Origin: CAYPHA01 sp964410215
Lineage (GTDB): Bacteria > Calditrichota > Calditrichia > Calditrichales > CAYPHA01
Assembly: GCA_964410215.1 (NCBI GenBank)
Contig: CAYPHA010000037.1
Location: 1 to 44,217, forward strand
Reading direction: 5' to 3'
Length of the DNA stretch: 44,217 nt
Below, piece by piece: positions 1-8,466 of this stretch (within the stretch, counting starts at the first letter, position 1; each line of letters opens with the position of its first letter). The notes beneath the pieces are model-generated. The model saw only the letters and a list, made by a program, of their open reading frames with translations, was not told where the DNA came from and made no database searches. The position numbers and the translations under genes were made by a program.

Positions 1-11
1 ATAAAACCAGC

Positions 12-521
12 CTACTCTTTTTTTTCTGTTTTTTTATCTGGCGCGTTTTCACTGCTGGCTGCAGCCCTTTCAATGTCTTCGTCCGTTTCTGTTGCCGGGA
101 TGAATTTCATGGAGATCGAGTTGACACAATGGCGTGTATCCTTTTCTGTAAAACCTTCTCCGAGGAATACATGGCCCAGGTGCCCGCCGCAATTATTACA
201 GACGATTTCTGTCCGGTAACCGTCGGCATCGGTTTGTCTTTTTACGGCACCCGGTATTTCATCATCGAAACTCGGCCAGCCGCATCCGGAATCAAACTTG
301 CTGTCTGATTTATAGAGCGGGGCTTCACACTGTTTACAGATGTAAGTCCCTTTTTCGTAATGCTTATTATATTTCCCTGTAAAAGGCCGTTCGGTTCCTT
401 TTTGAATGATGACACGTTTTTCTTCGGAAGTTAACTCGTTATATTTCATTTTTTTATCCTGTGCATTTAATGAATTTATTCCAATAAGTACAAACAACGA
501 AACCAGCATGATATATTTCAT
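12..521 (-). CDS. msrB: Exported peptide-methionine (R)-S-oxide reductase MsrB
   Basis: This gene encodes a 169-residue MsrB that reduces methionine-R-sulfoxide in proteins. The first 20 or so residues (MKYIMLVSLFVLIGINSLNAQ) are a signal peptide, so the enzyme should act outside the cytoplasm. The SelR fold follows with both zinc-binding CxxC pairs (CKQC and CNNC), the GCGWPSF motif and the catalytic Cys in RHCVNSISMKF. The active site is the Cys form, not the selenocysteine form found in some relatives. The C-terminal 25 residues are charged and low in complexity. A GGAG ribosome site lies 6 bases before the ATG. It is divergent from the gene at 778. The partner MsrA is not in the window. 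Confidence 0.95.
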   Translation of the reverse strand: MKYIMLVSLFVLIGINSLNAQDKKMKYNELTSEEKRVIIQKGTERPFTGKYNKHYEKGTYICKQCEAPLYKSDSKFDSGCGWPSFDDEIPGAVKRQTDADGYRTEIVCNNCGGHLGHVFLGEGFTEKDTRHCVNSISMKFIPATETDEDIERAAASSENAPDKKTEKKE

Positions 522-777
522 ACAATTCTCCGTATTTTCTTTCTATACGCATCAAACCGTAATATTTTTGTTTTATAGTACAATACATTCAAAAACACAT
601 ATTGTTCCCTCATATTAGTTTAAGATGTTAAAACTGCAGATTATTCCTGTTGAAGATGCCGGTTGTATAATTATTATTCAAAAAAGTTGATATTTTTTCT
701 AAAAATGTGCAACCCTGTATTTTTGCCCACGTACATATTAATCAGATAACAAAAATTCCATTTACCTAGGAGTTGTC
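522..777. other. Divergent intergenic region between msrB and the HEAT-like gene
   Basis: This AT-rich stretch of about 250 bases must hold promoters for both flanking genes. I see no ORF or hairpin in it. The element TATTTTTTCTAAAAATG at 691-707 has close matches upstream of the genes at 13324 and 31648. A good GGAG ribosome site precedes the ATG at 778. Confidence 0.5.
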
Positions 778-1203
778 ATGAGATCTTTAAAGTTGTTTTC
801 ACTGGTTGTGGTTCTGGCCGTTTTCTTTTTATTGTCGGGTTTTCAGAGTGTTAATGCCGATAATGTCGATTGGAACAAATTCAGCAAGAACCTTGAAAAA
901 GCATTAAAGTCCGATAATCCCGGACTGAGGTTGTCCGCAATGGGTATGGTAATCAAGTATGGTGAGCAGCTCGATGTGAGTAACGCAGTATTTGACGTCG
1001 TCCGTATTTTCCGCAACAGCGACAATCAGAAAGAGCGTCAACTGGCTCTGGTCACACTGTACAAAATGAAACACCCGTGGGCCATGGATTTCCTGAAACG
1101 TCATATTGCTTTTGAGGAAAATGAAGCATTAAAACGACAAATTCAGGTGATTGTCTATGAGTACTATCAGACGGACAACGTAAACGTGGCAGCCGGGAAA
1201 TAG
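778..1203 (+). CDS. Small secreted HEAT-like helical protein
   Basis: The 141-residue product starts with a clear signal peptide (a hydrophobic run after MRSLKLFS, probable cleavage near VNA-D at residue 27). The mature part is all-helical in appearance, with patterns such as GLRLSAMGMVIKYG and KERQLALVTLYKM that resemble two or three HEAT repeats, so a protein-interaction role in the periplasm is plausible. No catalytic motif is visible. A GGAG ribosome site precedes the ATG and a strong rho-independent terminator follows 45 bases after the stop, so it is probably monocistronic. I do not recognise a named family. Confidence 0.85.
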   Translation: MRSLKLFSLVVVLAVFFLLSGFQSVNADNVDWNKFSKNLEKALKSDNPGLRLSAMGMVIKYGEQLDVSNAVFDVVRIFRNSDNQKERQLALVTLYKMKHPWAMDFLKRHIAFEENEALKRQIQVIVYEYYQTDNVNVAAGK

Positions 1204-1247
1204 GCCGGTTGCTTACGCAGTGTTTTTTTGAAACCGCCTCCACGAAT

Positions 1248-1286
1248 AACCCCTGCAGATGACTGTTTGCAGGGGTTGTTTTTTTT
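1248..1286 (+). terminator. Rho-independent terminator of the HEAT-like gene
   Basis: A perfect 10-bp stem (AACCCCTGCA / TGCAGGGGTT, loop of 10) is followed directly by G and eight T. It lies 45 bases after the stop at 1203. Confidence 0.92.
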
Positions 1287-1306
1287 CTGAACAGAATTTA
1301 ATCGGT

Positions 1307-1477
1307 CTATTTCAGTTTGCTGATTTTCTGTGGTTTACAAAGCTGGCTTTTTAAGGTTGAGCTGCGGGCACATTTGATGCAATAATAATCCGGATTTGTT
1401 ATCAGCGATGCTAACAGCGTCTGTTCCTTTTGAATATCGGATTTATTCCAATTGCATAATGTTTGTTTTTTTGACAT
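1307..1477 (-). CDS. Small CxxC (zinc-ribbon-like) protein, 56 aa
   Basis: This reading frame encodes 56 residues starting MSKKQTLCNWNKSD and ending in lysine-rich KPQKISKLK. The core is NPDYYCIKCARSS followed by a fourth Cys in SQLCKP. The layout 'x-Y-x-C-x-K-C-x-R ... L-C-K-P' matches my memory of a group of small conserved hypothetical proteins in which the Cys are expected to bind zinc; that similarity is recalled, not tested. It lies downstream of the M16 peptidase gene on the same strand, separated by an inverted repeat at 1499-1524. No strong ribosome site is visible, which lowers certainty on the exact start. Confidence 0.6.
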   Translation of the reverse strand: MSKKQTLCNWNKSDIQKEQTLLASLITNPDYYCIKCARSSTLKSQLCKPQKISKLK

Positions 1478-1498
1478 AACGGGCTTACTTCAATAGAA

Positions 1499-1524
1499 GT
1501 ACCCGGTCTGTTGCAACCGGGTAC
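1499..1524. repeat. Inverted repeat between the M16 peptidase and small CxxC genes
   Basis: GTACCCGG (1499-1506) and CCGGGTAC (1517-1524) form a perfect 8-bp stem with a 10-base loop. There is no T-run next to it on either strand, so a classical terminator is doubtful. It may stabilise the 3' end of the peptidase mRNA. Confidence 0.5.
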
Positions 1525-1546
1525 GTTCCTGTTAAAACATTTCTTT

Positions 1547-4531
1547 TCAGTCGAGATTTACAATGGCGTTAAAAAGGTTTTTATTCTCTTTAATCTTCCC
1601 TTCATTACCATAAACACAGTACGTATCTTTCTCCAGTATGGCGGAGATCAGATTCTCCATGTTTCGGATATCCTCCGGTGTGGTAGAGAGCACTTCATCC
1701 CGTTCTTTCTGCAACGCTTCGGGCGTCAGGTTTTCGAAATAGTTGCGGAATGCGATATTGCCTTTCTGAGAGGGCGTATACGGCCGGTCCATGCGCGCTA
1801 TGGTACCGATGATGTAGCGGGTCATATCCGTGCTGTCTGCCTGAAATTCTTTCACATATCCGGCTGTACCGTCGAAGTTCTCCAGTGTTTCCTTGAGATT
1901 GGGATCACGGTAGGAGCCGAAATAGGCCAGGCCGTTCGGTGTAAAACTGCTGAATCCGCCATAAGCGCCGCCGATAACACGAATCTGGTTTGTCAGCCAG
2001 TCCCTGGAAACGATCTGGTTCATTACGCGCATTTTCCCGTTCCACTCGAATCCCAGTTTTTTGTAATCATAGCCCTGAAGGACATACTGTACTTTCGATG
2101 CTGCCATCAGCGCTTCGTTCTTCTGCACGGCTTCGAATTCCCAGCTTTGAGGCTGCACGTCCTGTTCCGGTTGGCTTTCGAGGAACGCCGTTACCTGATT
2201 CTTGAACGCGGCAACATCGTTTTTGCTGCCGGTCATGGAGACGACCAGATTGTTTTTAGAGAAGAGAAGCGATGCCGTCTCAGTTAACTTTTTAATAATA
2301 GCCGGTGCCATTTCATCATAACGGTCCGTCAGATCGGTTATGAATTTATAATAGGTAACGCCATCTGTCATCTCATTGAACATTCCCTCCCGGCTGAAAT
2401 AAGATGACATACGGGTGCGCGCATAGCCGAGTCCGGTGCTTTTTATGTCGGCATCGAGCTGGGACTGGTGGCGTGTAAGGACATCCTTCAGTCGTTCGGG
2501 ATCGTCATAAATCGTATTGGTAATCACTTCATCGGTCAGTTCAAACATTTTATCCATTTTAGTTTTCATGGCCCGGGAGTATACCAGAAATTTGGGGATC
2601 AGATTTTCATCGGAGCGGTCTTCCTGATAGGTGTTGATGAAGGTGCTGAAACCGCCTGTATGCAAATCCAGGGCTTTATCCAGCTCACCGAAGGTATAGT
2701 TCTTTGTATTCATGGAGCCCAGAATCTCGGCAAGCAGGGATGCATAGGGGATCAGCTCTCCGGGCAATACGCGGACGTCATAATAAAGCCGCAGGTAGAC
2801 GACGTCGTTGGTAAAAATATCATAGTGCAGAAAAGGCGTACCGGAAACCTCATCGGCATCAACCGGATACCATTCAATTTCCGGATCGATATCCTGCAGT
2901 GTGAGCAAGGGAATGGTGGCCAGCGCTTCCGGCTCGTCTTCCCGTTTCTGATAAGCGATCAGTTCGTTCGATTCATTTATCAGCGCCTTTTTCGCATCGG
3001 CACTGAGCGCCTTTTTAAAAGCATTCAGTTCGTTACGTACCTGTTTATTTATTTCTTTTTCCATTCCCGGTTTAGGTTCCAGCATCATGAGCAGTGCATG
3101 CGGATTGTCGATCAGGTACTTTTGAATGACTTCTTCCAGGTAACCGTTATCGATCGCTTCTTTGATGGCGGCCAGCGGCTTTTCATATTCAAGTCCGGCA
3201 AAGGGATCCTCTGCGAAAAACCAGTTGTTCAGGATCTGGAAATTATAGCTCAATCCTTTCTGGGCATCGTCCCCTTCGCGCAGGCGAAATTCAATGCGGT
3301 TGAGTGTACCGTCGACAGCTTCCCGGTCGAGCCCGTTGGCAACGACATCTTTCAGGGTTGCCTGGACAATATCGTAAAATTCCTGTTGTTGTTCCGGATT
3401 GGCATTCTGTACCCGGATCTGGACGACGTTCTGTTTCATATTATCCAGGTAAGCCCGCACATCGCGACCAATGCCCGCTTCCTGGAGGGCAAGGCGGATG
3501 GGAGCGGATTCCTGATTGACCAGGACATTGGTCAGTATGCGCAGGGCAAGTCCCAGTTTCTGGTCGGTATTCAAACCGGCCACGTAATTCAGGGCGAGAT
3601 AGGTCTGATTTTTCGTGTCACTTCCTTCCGCGGCCGAATAATGACCCGTCACCGTTTTCATATTCCCGAATGGCTTTTGAAGGGGAATGGATATGGTAGC
3701 ATCGGATTTTTCAAAATTGGACAGATATTCTCTGTCGATAAATTCCAGTTCCTTGATCAGATCGGCGTTGCCATACAGGAAGATATAGCTGTTCGAAGGG
3801 TGATAATAGGTTTTATGAAAATCAATGAACGCCTCATGGGTGAGCGACGGAATAGCTGCCGGATACCCACCAGATGAGAATCCATAGCTGTTATCCGGGA
3901 ACAGATGTTTGTCGATCTGGTAACCCAGTTCCCTGGTCGGACTGGAAAAGGCGCCCTTCATTTCATTGTAAACGACACCCTTGTAAACGACAGGTTCATT
4001 TTCAGCCATAAGCTCATGATGCCAGCCTTCCTGCTTGAGAATGCGCGGATCGTCATAAATAAGCGGATAGAAGACGGCATCCAGGTAGACATGCATCAGG
4101 TTGAAATAGTCCTTGTTATTCATGCTGGCGATGGGATAGATCGTAATGTCGCCGCCGGTCATGGCATTGAGGAATGTATTCAGTGATCCTTTTGCGAGTA
4201 CGTCGAACGGACTTTTAACCGGAAAATTTTTTGATCCGTTTAAAACGGAATGTTCCATGATATGGGGTGTTCCGGCATCGGATTCGGGCAGCGTTTTAAA
4301 GGCGATACTGAATGTTTTGTTGGCATCATCTGCGGCAATTTTTAACAGCCGCGCACCGCTTTTGACATGCTGAAAATATAAACATTCCGCGTTAACTTCC
4401 TTCACAAAGCGTTTTTCAACGAGTTTAAATCCGTGATAAACCTGATTTTCCTGAAATTCAGAACATCCCATAAGAATAGTACCTGCCATGATAAATAGGG
4501 TTAAGATGATTATTGAACGTTTCGTGTGCAT
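1547..4531 (-). CDS. M16C-type zinc metallopeptidase (presequence protease-like), lipoprotein
   Basis: The product is about 994 residues, the full length of the M16C (PreP/Cym1/falcilysin-like) group, in which one chain carries two pitrilysin halves that close around peptide substrates. The inverted zinc motif HxxEH is seen as HIMEH near residue 90, and the downstream metal-binding Glu is likely within VVYNEMKGAFSSP. The N-terminus is a lipoprotein signal with lipobox ILMGC, so the enzyme should sit in the periplasm or on a membrane, digesting peptides there. I chose the ATG at 4531 because GGAGG lies 8 bases upstream; a TTG two codons earlier is also in frame. Long open frames on the other strand are antisense shadows. 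Confidence 0.92.
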   Translation of the reverse strand: MHTKRSIIILTLFIMAGTILMGCSEFQENQVYHGFKLVEKRFVKEVNAECLYFQHVKSGARLLKIAADDANKTFSIAFKTLPESDAGTPHIMEHSVLNGSKNFPVKSPFDVLAKGSLNTFLNAMTGGDITIYPIASMNNKDYFNLMHVYLDAVFYPLIYDDPRILKQEGWHHELMAENEPVVYKGVVYNEMKGAFSSPTRELGYQIDKHLFPDNSYGFSSGGYPAAIPSLTHEAFIDFHKTYYHPSNSYIFLYGNADLIKELEFIDREYLSNFEKSDATISIPLQKPFGNMKTVTGHYSAAEGSDTKNQTYLALNYVAGLNTDQKLGLALRILTNVLVNQESAPIRLALQEAGIGRDVRAYLDNMKQNVVQIRVQNANPEQQQEFYDIVQATLKDVVANGLDREAVDGTLNRIEFRLREGDDAQKGLSYNFQILNNWFFAEDPFAGLEYEKPLAAIKEAIDNGYLEEVIQKYLIDNPHALLMMLEPKPGMEKEINKQVRNELNAFKKALSADAKKALINESNELIAYQKREDEPEALATIPLLTLQDIDPEIEWYPVDADEVSGTPFLHYDIFTNDVVYLRLYYDVRVLPGELIPYASLLAEILGSMNTKNYTFGELDKALDLHTGGFSTFINTYQEDRSDENLIPKFLVYSRAMKTKMDKMFELTDEVITNTIYDDPERLKDVLTRHQSQLDADIKSTGLGYARTRMSSYFSREGMFNEMTDGVTYYKFITDLTDRYDEMAPAIIKKLTETASLLFSKNNLVVSMTGSKNDVAAFKNQVTAFLESQPEQDVQPQSWEFEAVQKNEALMAASKVQYVLQGYDYKKLGFEWNGKMRVMNQIVSRDWLTNQIRVIGGAYGGFSSFTPNGLAYFGSYRDPNLKETLENFDGTAGYVKEFQADSTDMTRYIIGTIARMDRPYTPSQKGNIAFRNYFENLTPEALQKERDEVLSTTPEDIRNMENLISAILEKDTYCVYGNEGKIKENKNLFNAIVNLD

Positions 4532-4584
4532 CAACAATTCCTCCCTTGATTAAATAATGGTTGGAAATCATTTAACAATGATCA

Positions 4585-5478
4585 TTAAATCATTCTAAAG
4601 ACTTTTTCCAGAAGGACCTTTGTCGCACGGATACCTTCCATTTCTTCCAGCTGACTGCCTTCGTATTCGATGCCGATATAGCCCGTATATCCGGATTCCT
4701 TTACAATCTTCATCATACGCAGGAAATCAGAGTGGATTTCATTGCCATTTTCATCGAATTCATGTGATTTCGCGCTGACACCTTTGGCAAACGGCATCAA
4801 TTCTTTCATACCCTTGTAACGGTCATATTGCTCTTCAGAACTGATTCTGAAATTACCGAAATCGGGCAGGGTGCCGCACATGGGATGGTCCACCTTCTGG
4901 ATCACCGTCGAAAGCCATTGGCCGTTACTGGATAGTCCGCCGTGGTTTTCAACGATCACATTGATATTATGCTGCGCGCCGTGCTCGGTCAGCCGGCGTA
5001 AACCGTCGGCAGCCCGTTCCATCTGTTCCTCATAGGTCCCGCTGCTGGCGGCATTCACACGGATCGAATGGCAGCCTAATAATGTTGCGGCTTCCACCCA
5101 TTTATAGTGGTTTTCCACCGCCTCCGTCCGTTTTGCCTCGTCGGCATCGCCGAGCCTTCCCTCGCCGTCACACATGATCAGAAGGTTTTTGACTCCGGCA
5201 TCATCCGCCCGCTTTTTCATTTCCCGGATATAATCCATGTCCTTATCCTTGAAGAACTGATTGACATATTCAACCGCATCGATTCCGAACGATTCCATAG
5301 CGGTTTTTGCAAAATCCAGGTTGTCCAGTTTACCATCGTAAAGGGCTCTGTGCAATGACCATTGTGCCAGTGAAATGCTGTAAGGTGATTTCCGGCCACA
5401 TGCCATGTGTGTTCCCAGAAGAGTCACAGCGGCCACACTTTTTACTGAAAGGGACAAAAACTCACGTCGGGTTCTCAT
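4585..5478 (-). CDS. Tat-exported sugar phosphate isomerase/epimerase-like TIM-barrel protein
   Basis: The 297-residue product belongs to the xylose isomerase-like TIM barrel (AP endonuclease family 2) superfamily, seen from the run of barrel strands ending in glutamates and histidines: SIRVNAASSG, VIVENHGGLSSN, GTLPDFGNF and GYIGIEYEGS. These are the usual metal and substrate positions. The N-terminus RTRREFLSLS followed by a hydrophobic stretch is a twin-arginine signal, and a Cys in HMACGRK could be lipidated. It therefore probably acts on sugars in the periplasm. The start has a GGAGG site at good spacing. The substrate cannot be told from sequence. Confidence 0.88.
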   Translation of the reverse strand: MRTRREFLSLSVKSVAAVTLLGTHMACGRKSPYSISLAQWSLHRALYDGKLDNLDFAKTAMESFGIDAVEYVNQFFKDKDMDYIREMKKRADDAGVKNLLIMCDGEGRLGDADEAKRTEAVENHYKWVEAATLLGCHSIRVNAASSGTYEEQMERAADGLRRLTEHGAQHNINVIVENHGGLSSNGQWLSTVIQKVDHPMCGTLPDFGNFRISSEEQYDRYKGMKELMPFAKGVSAKSHEFDENGNEIHSDFLRMMKIVKESGYTGYIGIEYEGSQLEEMEGIRATKVLLEKVFRMI

Positions 5479-5513
5479 GATATGCCTCCATATTTTGATA
5501 TCAGATGTATTAC

Positions 5514-7343
5514 TCAGAATGACAGTTTGTGTTGATAACCGAACCGGATTTTCCGTCCGGGAAGCGGTACGGCATAAAAATCATAATAGTTGCGGTCAAA
5601 CAGGTTTTTAATATCCATAAACAATTCAGCATTGTTCAAACGCCAGTGAAAACGCGTGTCTGCAAGTATCTGTCCGGGATGGTTTATCCGATCTTCATAG
5701 CGCAGGCTTATGGCGTTTATGAGGCCGCTCAACCCTGTATTTATCGTAATCCGGAAGGCCGCCTGATGGCGCAGATGCTCTGTTGTATATTTCGATAAAC
5801 GTGTTCTTTCCGCTTTCCCGGAATGCAGGTACATATAACTCAATTGACTGTTCAGAACGGAGAAACGGCCCGTTGCTTCATTTCTCCATGTGAATTGAAG
5901 TTCGGCACCATTGGTTGTAATGTCGTTGAAGTTAAGCGCCTGCCATACCTCTTTCCCGGGCGACCATACCCAATCGATAAGGTTTTCGGTCTGCCGGCTG
6001 AACAGGGACGAATGGAAAGCAAACGCAGGTTGATCGTGACGATATCCGATCTCATAGGTCAGGGCTTCTTCAGCACGCAATTTTGCATTGCCGCGGTTAT
6101 CCGGATCGTTGTAAAACATTTCAGTATAAGTCGGTGTGCGAAAAGCCGTATTTACTGTTGAATAGAAAGCGTTATACCGGTTAAGCCTGAATTCCAGATC
6201 GAATCCGGGCCATGTCTGCCAGCCCCAGTCCGAATAATAAAAAGTGGACAGGCCGGGAATAAACATAAGTTGCTGTGTCAAACGCGCATGATGTTCGAGG
6301 ATGAAGCCGGCACGGTCTCTCTGATGGTTATGTAAATTACTGCTCTCCATCTGCTCCCGGCTGAGTTCATTTCGTATGGAAGTCGTGCCATAAGACGAGC
6401 GGTAACTCCATTGTGTTTCGAGTGAAAGGATATCGGTTCTATGTTGGTTTTCATACCATTCAGGGTGAAATTTATCCCAGATATAGTGGTCTCTGTTCTG
6501 TTTCCAGTAGATCCGGCCGGTAACCCAGTAATCTGCCCCCTGGTAATCCAGGCCGGTGTTCATAAAAAACGTACGGATGTCTTCTCTCTGCCACTCTGAT
6601 GATGACCCGTAAAAGCGATTGGCACCAAATGCCTTGTCCGTAAATCCGGTATAGAGACTGTATTTCATTCGGTTCTGTTGAAAATCCATGGCATAGGAAC
6701 CATTTAAGATGCTATAATCCGTGTTTGTCCGGTAGCCATCCGAAGCACTTTGCGAGAGGGAAAAGCGGTGCGCGCTGTTTCCGTATAGCGTGTTGAGGGA
6801 GACGCCTCCCAGATAGGTATGATCCTCGCCATATTCTGTTTGTATGGAAACGGATTTATCCCGTGTTTTTTTTGTAATAATGTTTACGGCACCACCAAAG
6901 GCGTTGGGGCCGTAAATTCGGGAGGCAGCCCCTTTCAGAATTTCAATGCGTTCGATTTGTTCATACGATACGGGCAGGTGCATATTATGATGCCCCGTCT
7001 GGGGATCGTTCAGTTTGGCACCATCCAGAAGGATCAGCGCCTGTTCATAACCCGTACCACGAATATGAAGGTGTGCATGAACGCCGCCCGGACCCTGTTC
7101 TCTGACATCGATACCGGCCAGCACATCCAGCAGTTCCGGAACGGCCGTCGCGGGTGCGTGTTTTATTTGTTGTGCATCCAGAATCGTAACGCTTCTGGAG
7201 AGTTCGGACGAAACCAGGGGAATACGGCTTGCGGTTACCACAATATTATCCTTAAAGGTAAATACCGGGATGCTGTCCTGGGCCGGACAAAGCCACGGAA
7301 AACCCGCAGATATTAAAAGTGTAAGTCGAAAAAATGTATGCAT
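5514..7343 (-). CDS. TonB-dependent outer-membrane receptor
   Basis: The 609-residue protein has a signal peptide (ending near CPAQD), a plug domain at about residues 33-150 with the typical 'IVVTASR', 'HIRGTGYEQALILLDG' and 'IERIEILKGAASRIYG' segments, then a beta-barrel to a C-terminal FGYQHKLSF ending in the aromatic residue expected for BAM insertion. Length and plug resemble BtuB-like vitamin B12/siderophore receptors, but the substrate is not determined. It is short for a SusC-type receptor and lacks a carboxypeptidase-like N-terminal domain. The 114 bases upstream are too short for, and lack, a cobalamin riboswitch. It sits 35 bases upstream of the TIM-barrel gene on the same strand, so the two may be co-transcribed. 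Confidence 0.93.
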   Translation of the reverse strand: MHTFFRLTLLISAGFPWLCPAQDSIPVFTFKDNIVVTASRIPLVSSELSRSVTILDAQQIKHAPATAVPELLDVLAGIDVREQGPGGVHAHLHIRGTGYEQALILLDGAKLNDPQTGHHNMHLPVSYEQIERIEILKGAASRIYGPNAFGGAVNIITKKTRDKSVSIQTEYGEDHTYLGGVSLNTLYGNSAHRFSLSQSASDGYRTNTDYSILNGSYAMDFQQNRMKYSLYTGFTDKAFGANRFYGSSSEWQREDIRTFFMNTGLDYQGADYWVTGRIYWKQNRDHYIWDKFHPEWYENQHRTDILSLETQWSYRSSYGTTSIRNELSREQMESSNLHNHQRDRAGFILEHHARLTQQLMFIPGLSTFYYSDWGWQTWPGFDLEFRLNRYNAFYSTVNTAFRTPTYTEMFYNDPDNRGNAKLRAEEALTYEIGYRHDQPAFAFHSSLFSRQTENLIDWVWSPGKEVWQALNFNDITTNGAELQFTWRNEATGRFSVLNSQLSYMYLHSGKAERTRLSKYTTEHLRHQAAFRITINTGLSGLINAISLRYEDRINHPGQILADTRFHWRLNNAELFMDIKNLFDRNYYDFYAVPLPGRKIRFGYQHKLSF

Positions 7344-7457
7344 AGCGCATTAAAAACAATATTGACAGGTTGATTGTGGCGATACATTCGAATAAAGCAT
7401 TAATTTGCACATTTATTTTTTAAAATCAAGCTGTTTCTGTTTATTTATCATTCTTTA

Positions 7458-8243
7458 CTATTTTGCGGGTTTAAGAGCACGTGTTGCGATAAAAACAGGC
7501 ATGTATACGGAGAGGGGCTCTTCTTCTTCCGGATTATAGACATCCTCATAGAATCCGCTGATGACAAATCCCGCTTTTAACTGACCACCGATCTGGTCGG
7601 TAAGTGTATGCCCGAATTCGAAGGGGATCCCTTCGGCGGCGAAACGGGCTTTCTCCCGCTCCGAAAGAACGGCGGTATCCGCGTAGGGCAGCGTATGGCG
7701 GACGTTAAGCTGATTTCTGCTTTCCATCAGATAGGTATCGAATATATAGTAAGCGGGATTGAAAAAGCCGGCCAGAAGGGCGCCGCCCGGTTTCAGTACA
7801 CGGTAACATTCCCGCCATACAGGTAGAATATTCGGAACAAAGCAATTGGAAACCGGGTGGATAATCAGATCGAATACGTTATCGGAGAAAATGCTGAGGT
7901 TGCGCATATCGCCCTTTACCGTCTCAAGATCAAGCCGGTCCCGTTCAGCGACATAGCGATCCTGCTGCAGCTGTTTCTCTGAATTATCGAAAACGGTAAC
8001 GCGGGCGCCGGCAGCGGCAAGTACGGGGCCTTGTTGTCCCCCTCCGGATGCCAGGCATAAAACGGAACGCCCCTTCACAATTGCCAGCCATTCGGCCGGT
8101 ACCGGCTTTACCGGCGTGAGAATAATCTCCCATTGCCCCTTTCGGGCTTTTTCGATAACGGTTGGGGAGACCGGTAAGGTCCAGCGGTTTTTACTTCTAA
8201 CCTGTTTATCCCAGGCGTTACTGTTGTGTTTGATAATATCCAT
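7458..8243 (-). CDS. Class I SAM-dependent methyltransferase
   Basis: The 261-residue protein has the Rossmann methyltransferase core: motif I is VLCLASGGGQQGPVLAAAGA, the acidic residue follows in VTVFDNS, then VKGDMRNL, and the post-motif region EVYRVLKPGG-like (ECYRVLKPGGALLAGF). The C-terminal part has an acidic stretch NPEEEEPLS. The family methylates small molecules or other acceptors; the substrate cannot be inferred. No clear ribosome site precedes the ATG. It is upstream of the TonB receptor with a 114-base gap, so linkage is uncertain. Confidence 0.88.
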   Translation of the reverse strand: MDIIKHNSNAWDKQVRSKNRWTLPVSPTVIEKARKGQWEIILTPVKPVPAEWLAIVKGRSVLCLASGGGQQGPVLAAAGARVTVFDNSEKQLQQDRYVAERDRLDLETVKGDMRNLSIFSDNVFDLIIHPVSNCFVPNILPVWRECYRVLKPGGALLAGFFNPAYYIFDTYLMESRNQLNVRHTLPYADTAVLSEREKARFAAEGIPFEFGHTLTDQIGGQLKAGFVISGFYEDVYNPEEEEPLSVYMPVFIATRALKPAK

Positions 8244-8466
8244 AAAACATAAAAATTAAGCGCAGCAGGCCAATTTATCAATATTATCTGACATGATGTT
8301 ATTTTTATTATAGACGGGATCACATGATTCACATGATTTGATTCATTTTATTGTATTTAATTTCAGTAGATTATAGCTAATTATCCTTTTGATAAGATAT
8401 TTTGAGTTTGATATTGTCGATCATGTTGTCCTGTCTAATTTTTTATAGACTGTGTATCATATGAGA

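Noticed and set aside
1511..2287. 258-codon plus-strand frame
   Set aside because: Antisense shadow of the M16 peptidase C-terminus.
2468..3877. Long plus-strand open frame (469 codons) opposite the M16 peptidase
   Set aside because: It is antisense to a well-supported gene with all M16C motifs, and shows no family pattern of its own.
7344..7457. Cobalamin riboswitch upstream of the TonB receptor
   Set aside because: The gap is only 114 bases and no B12-box-like sequence is present.
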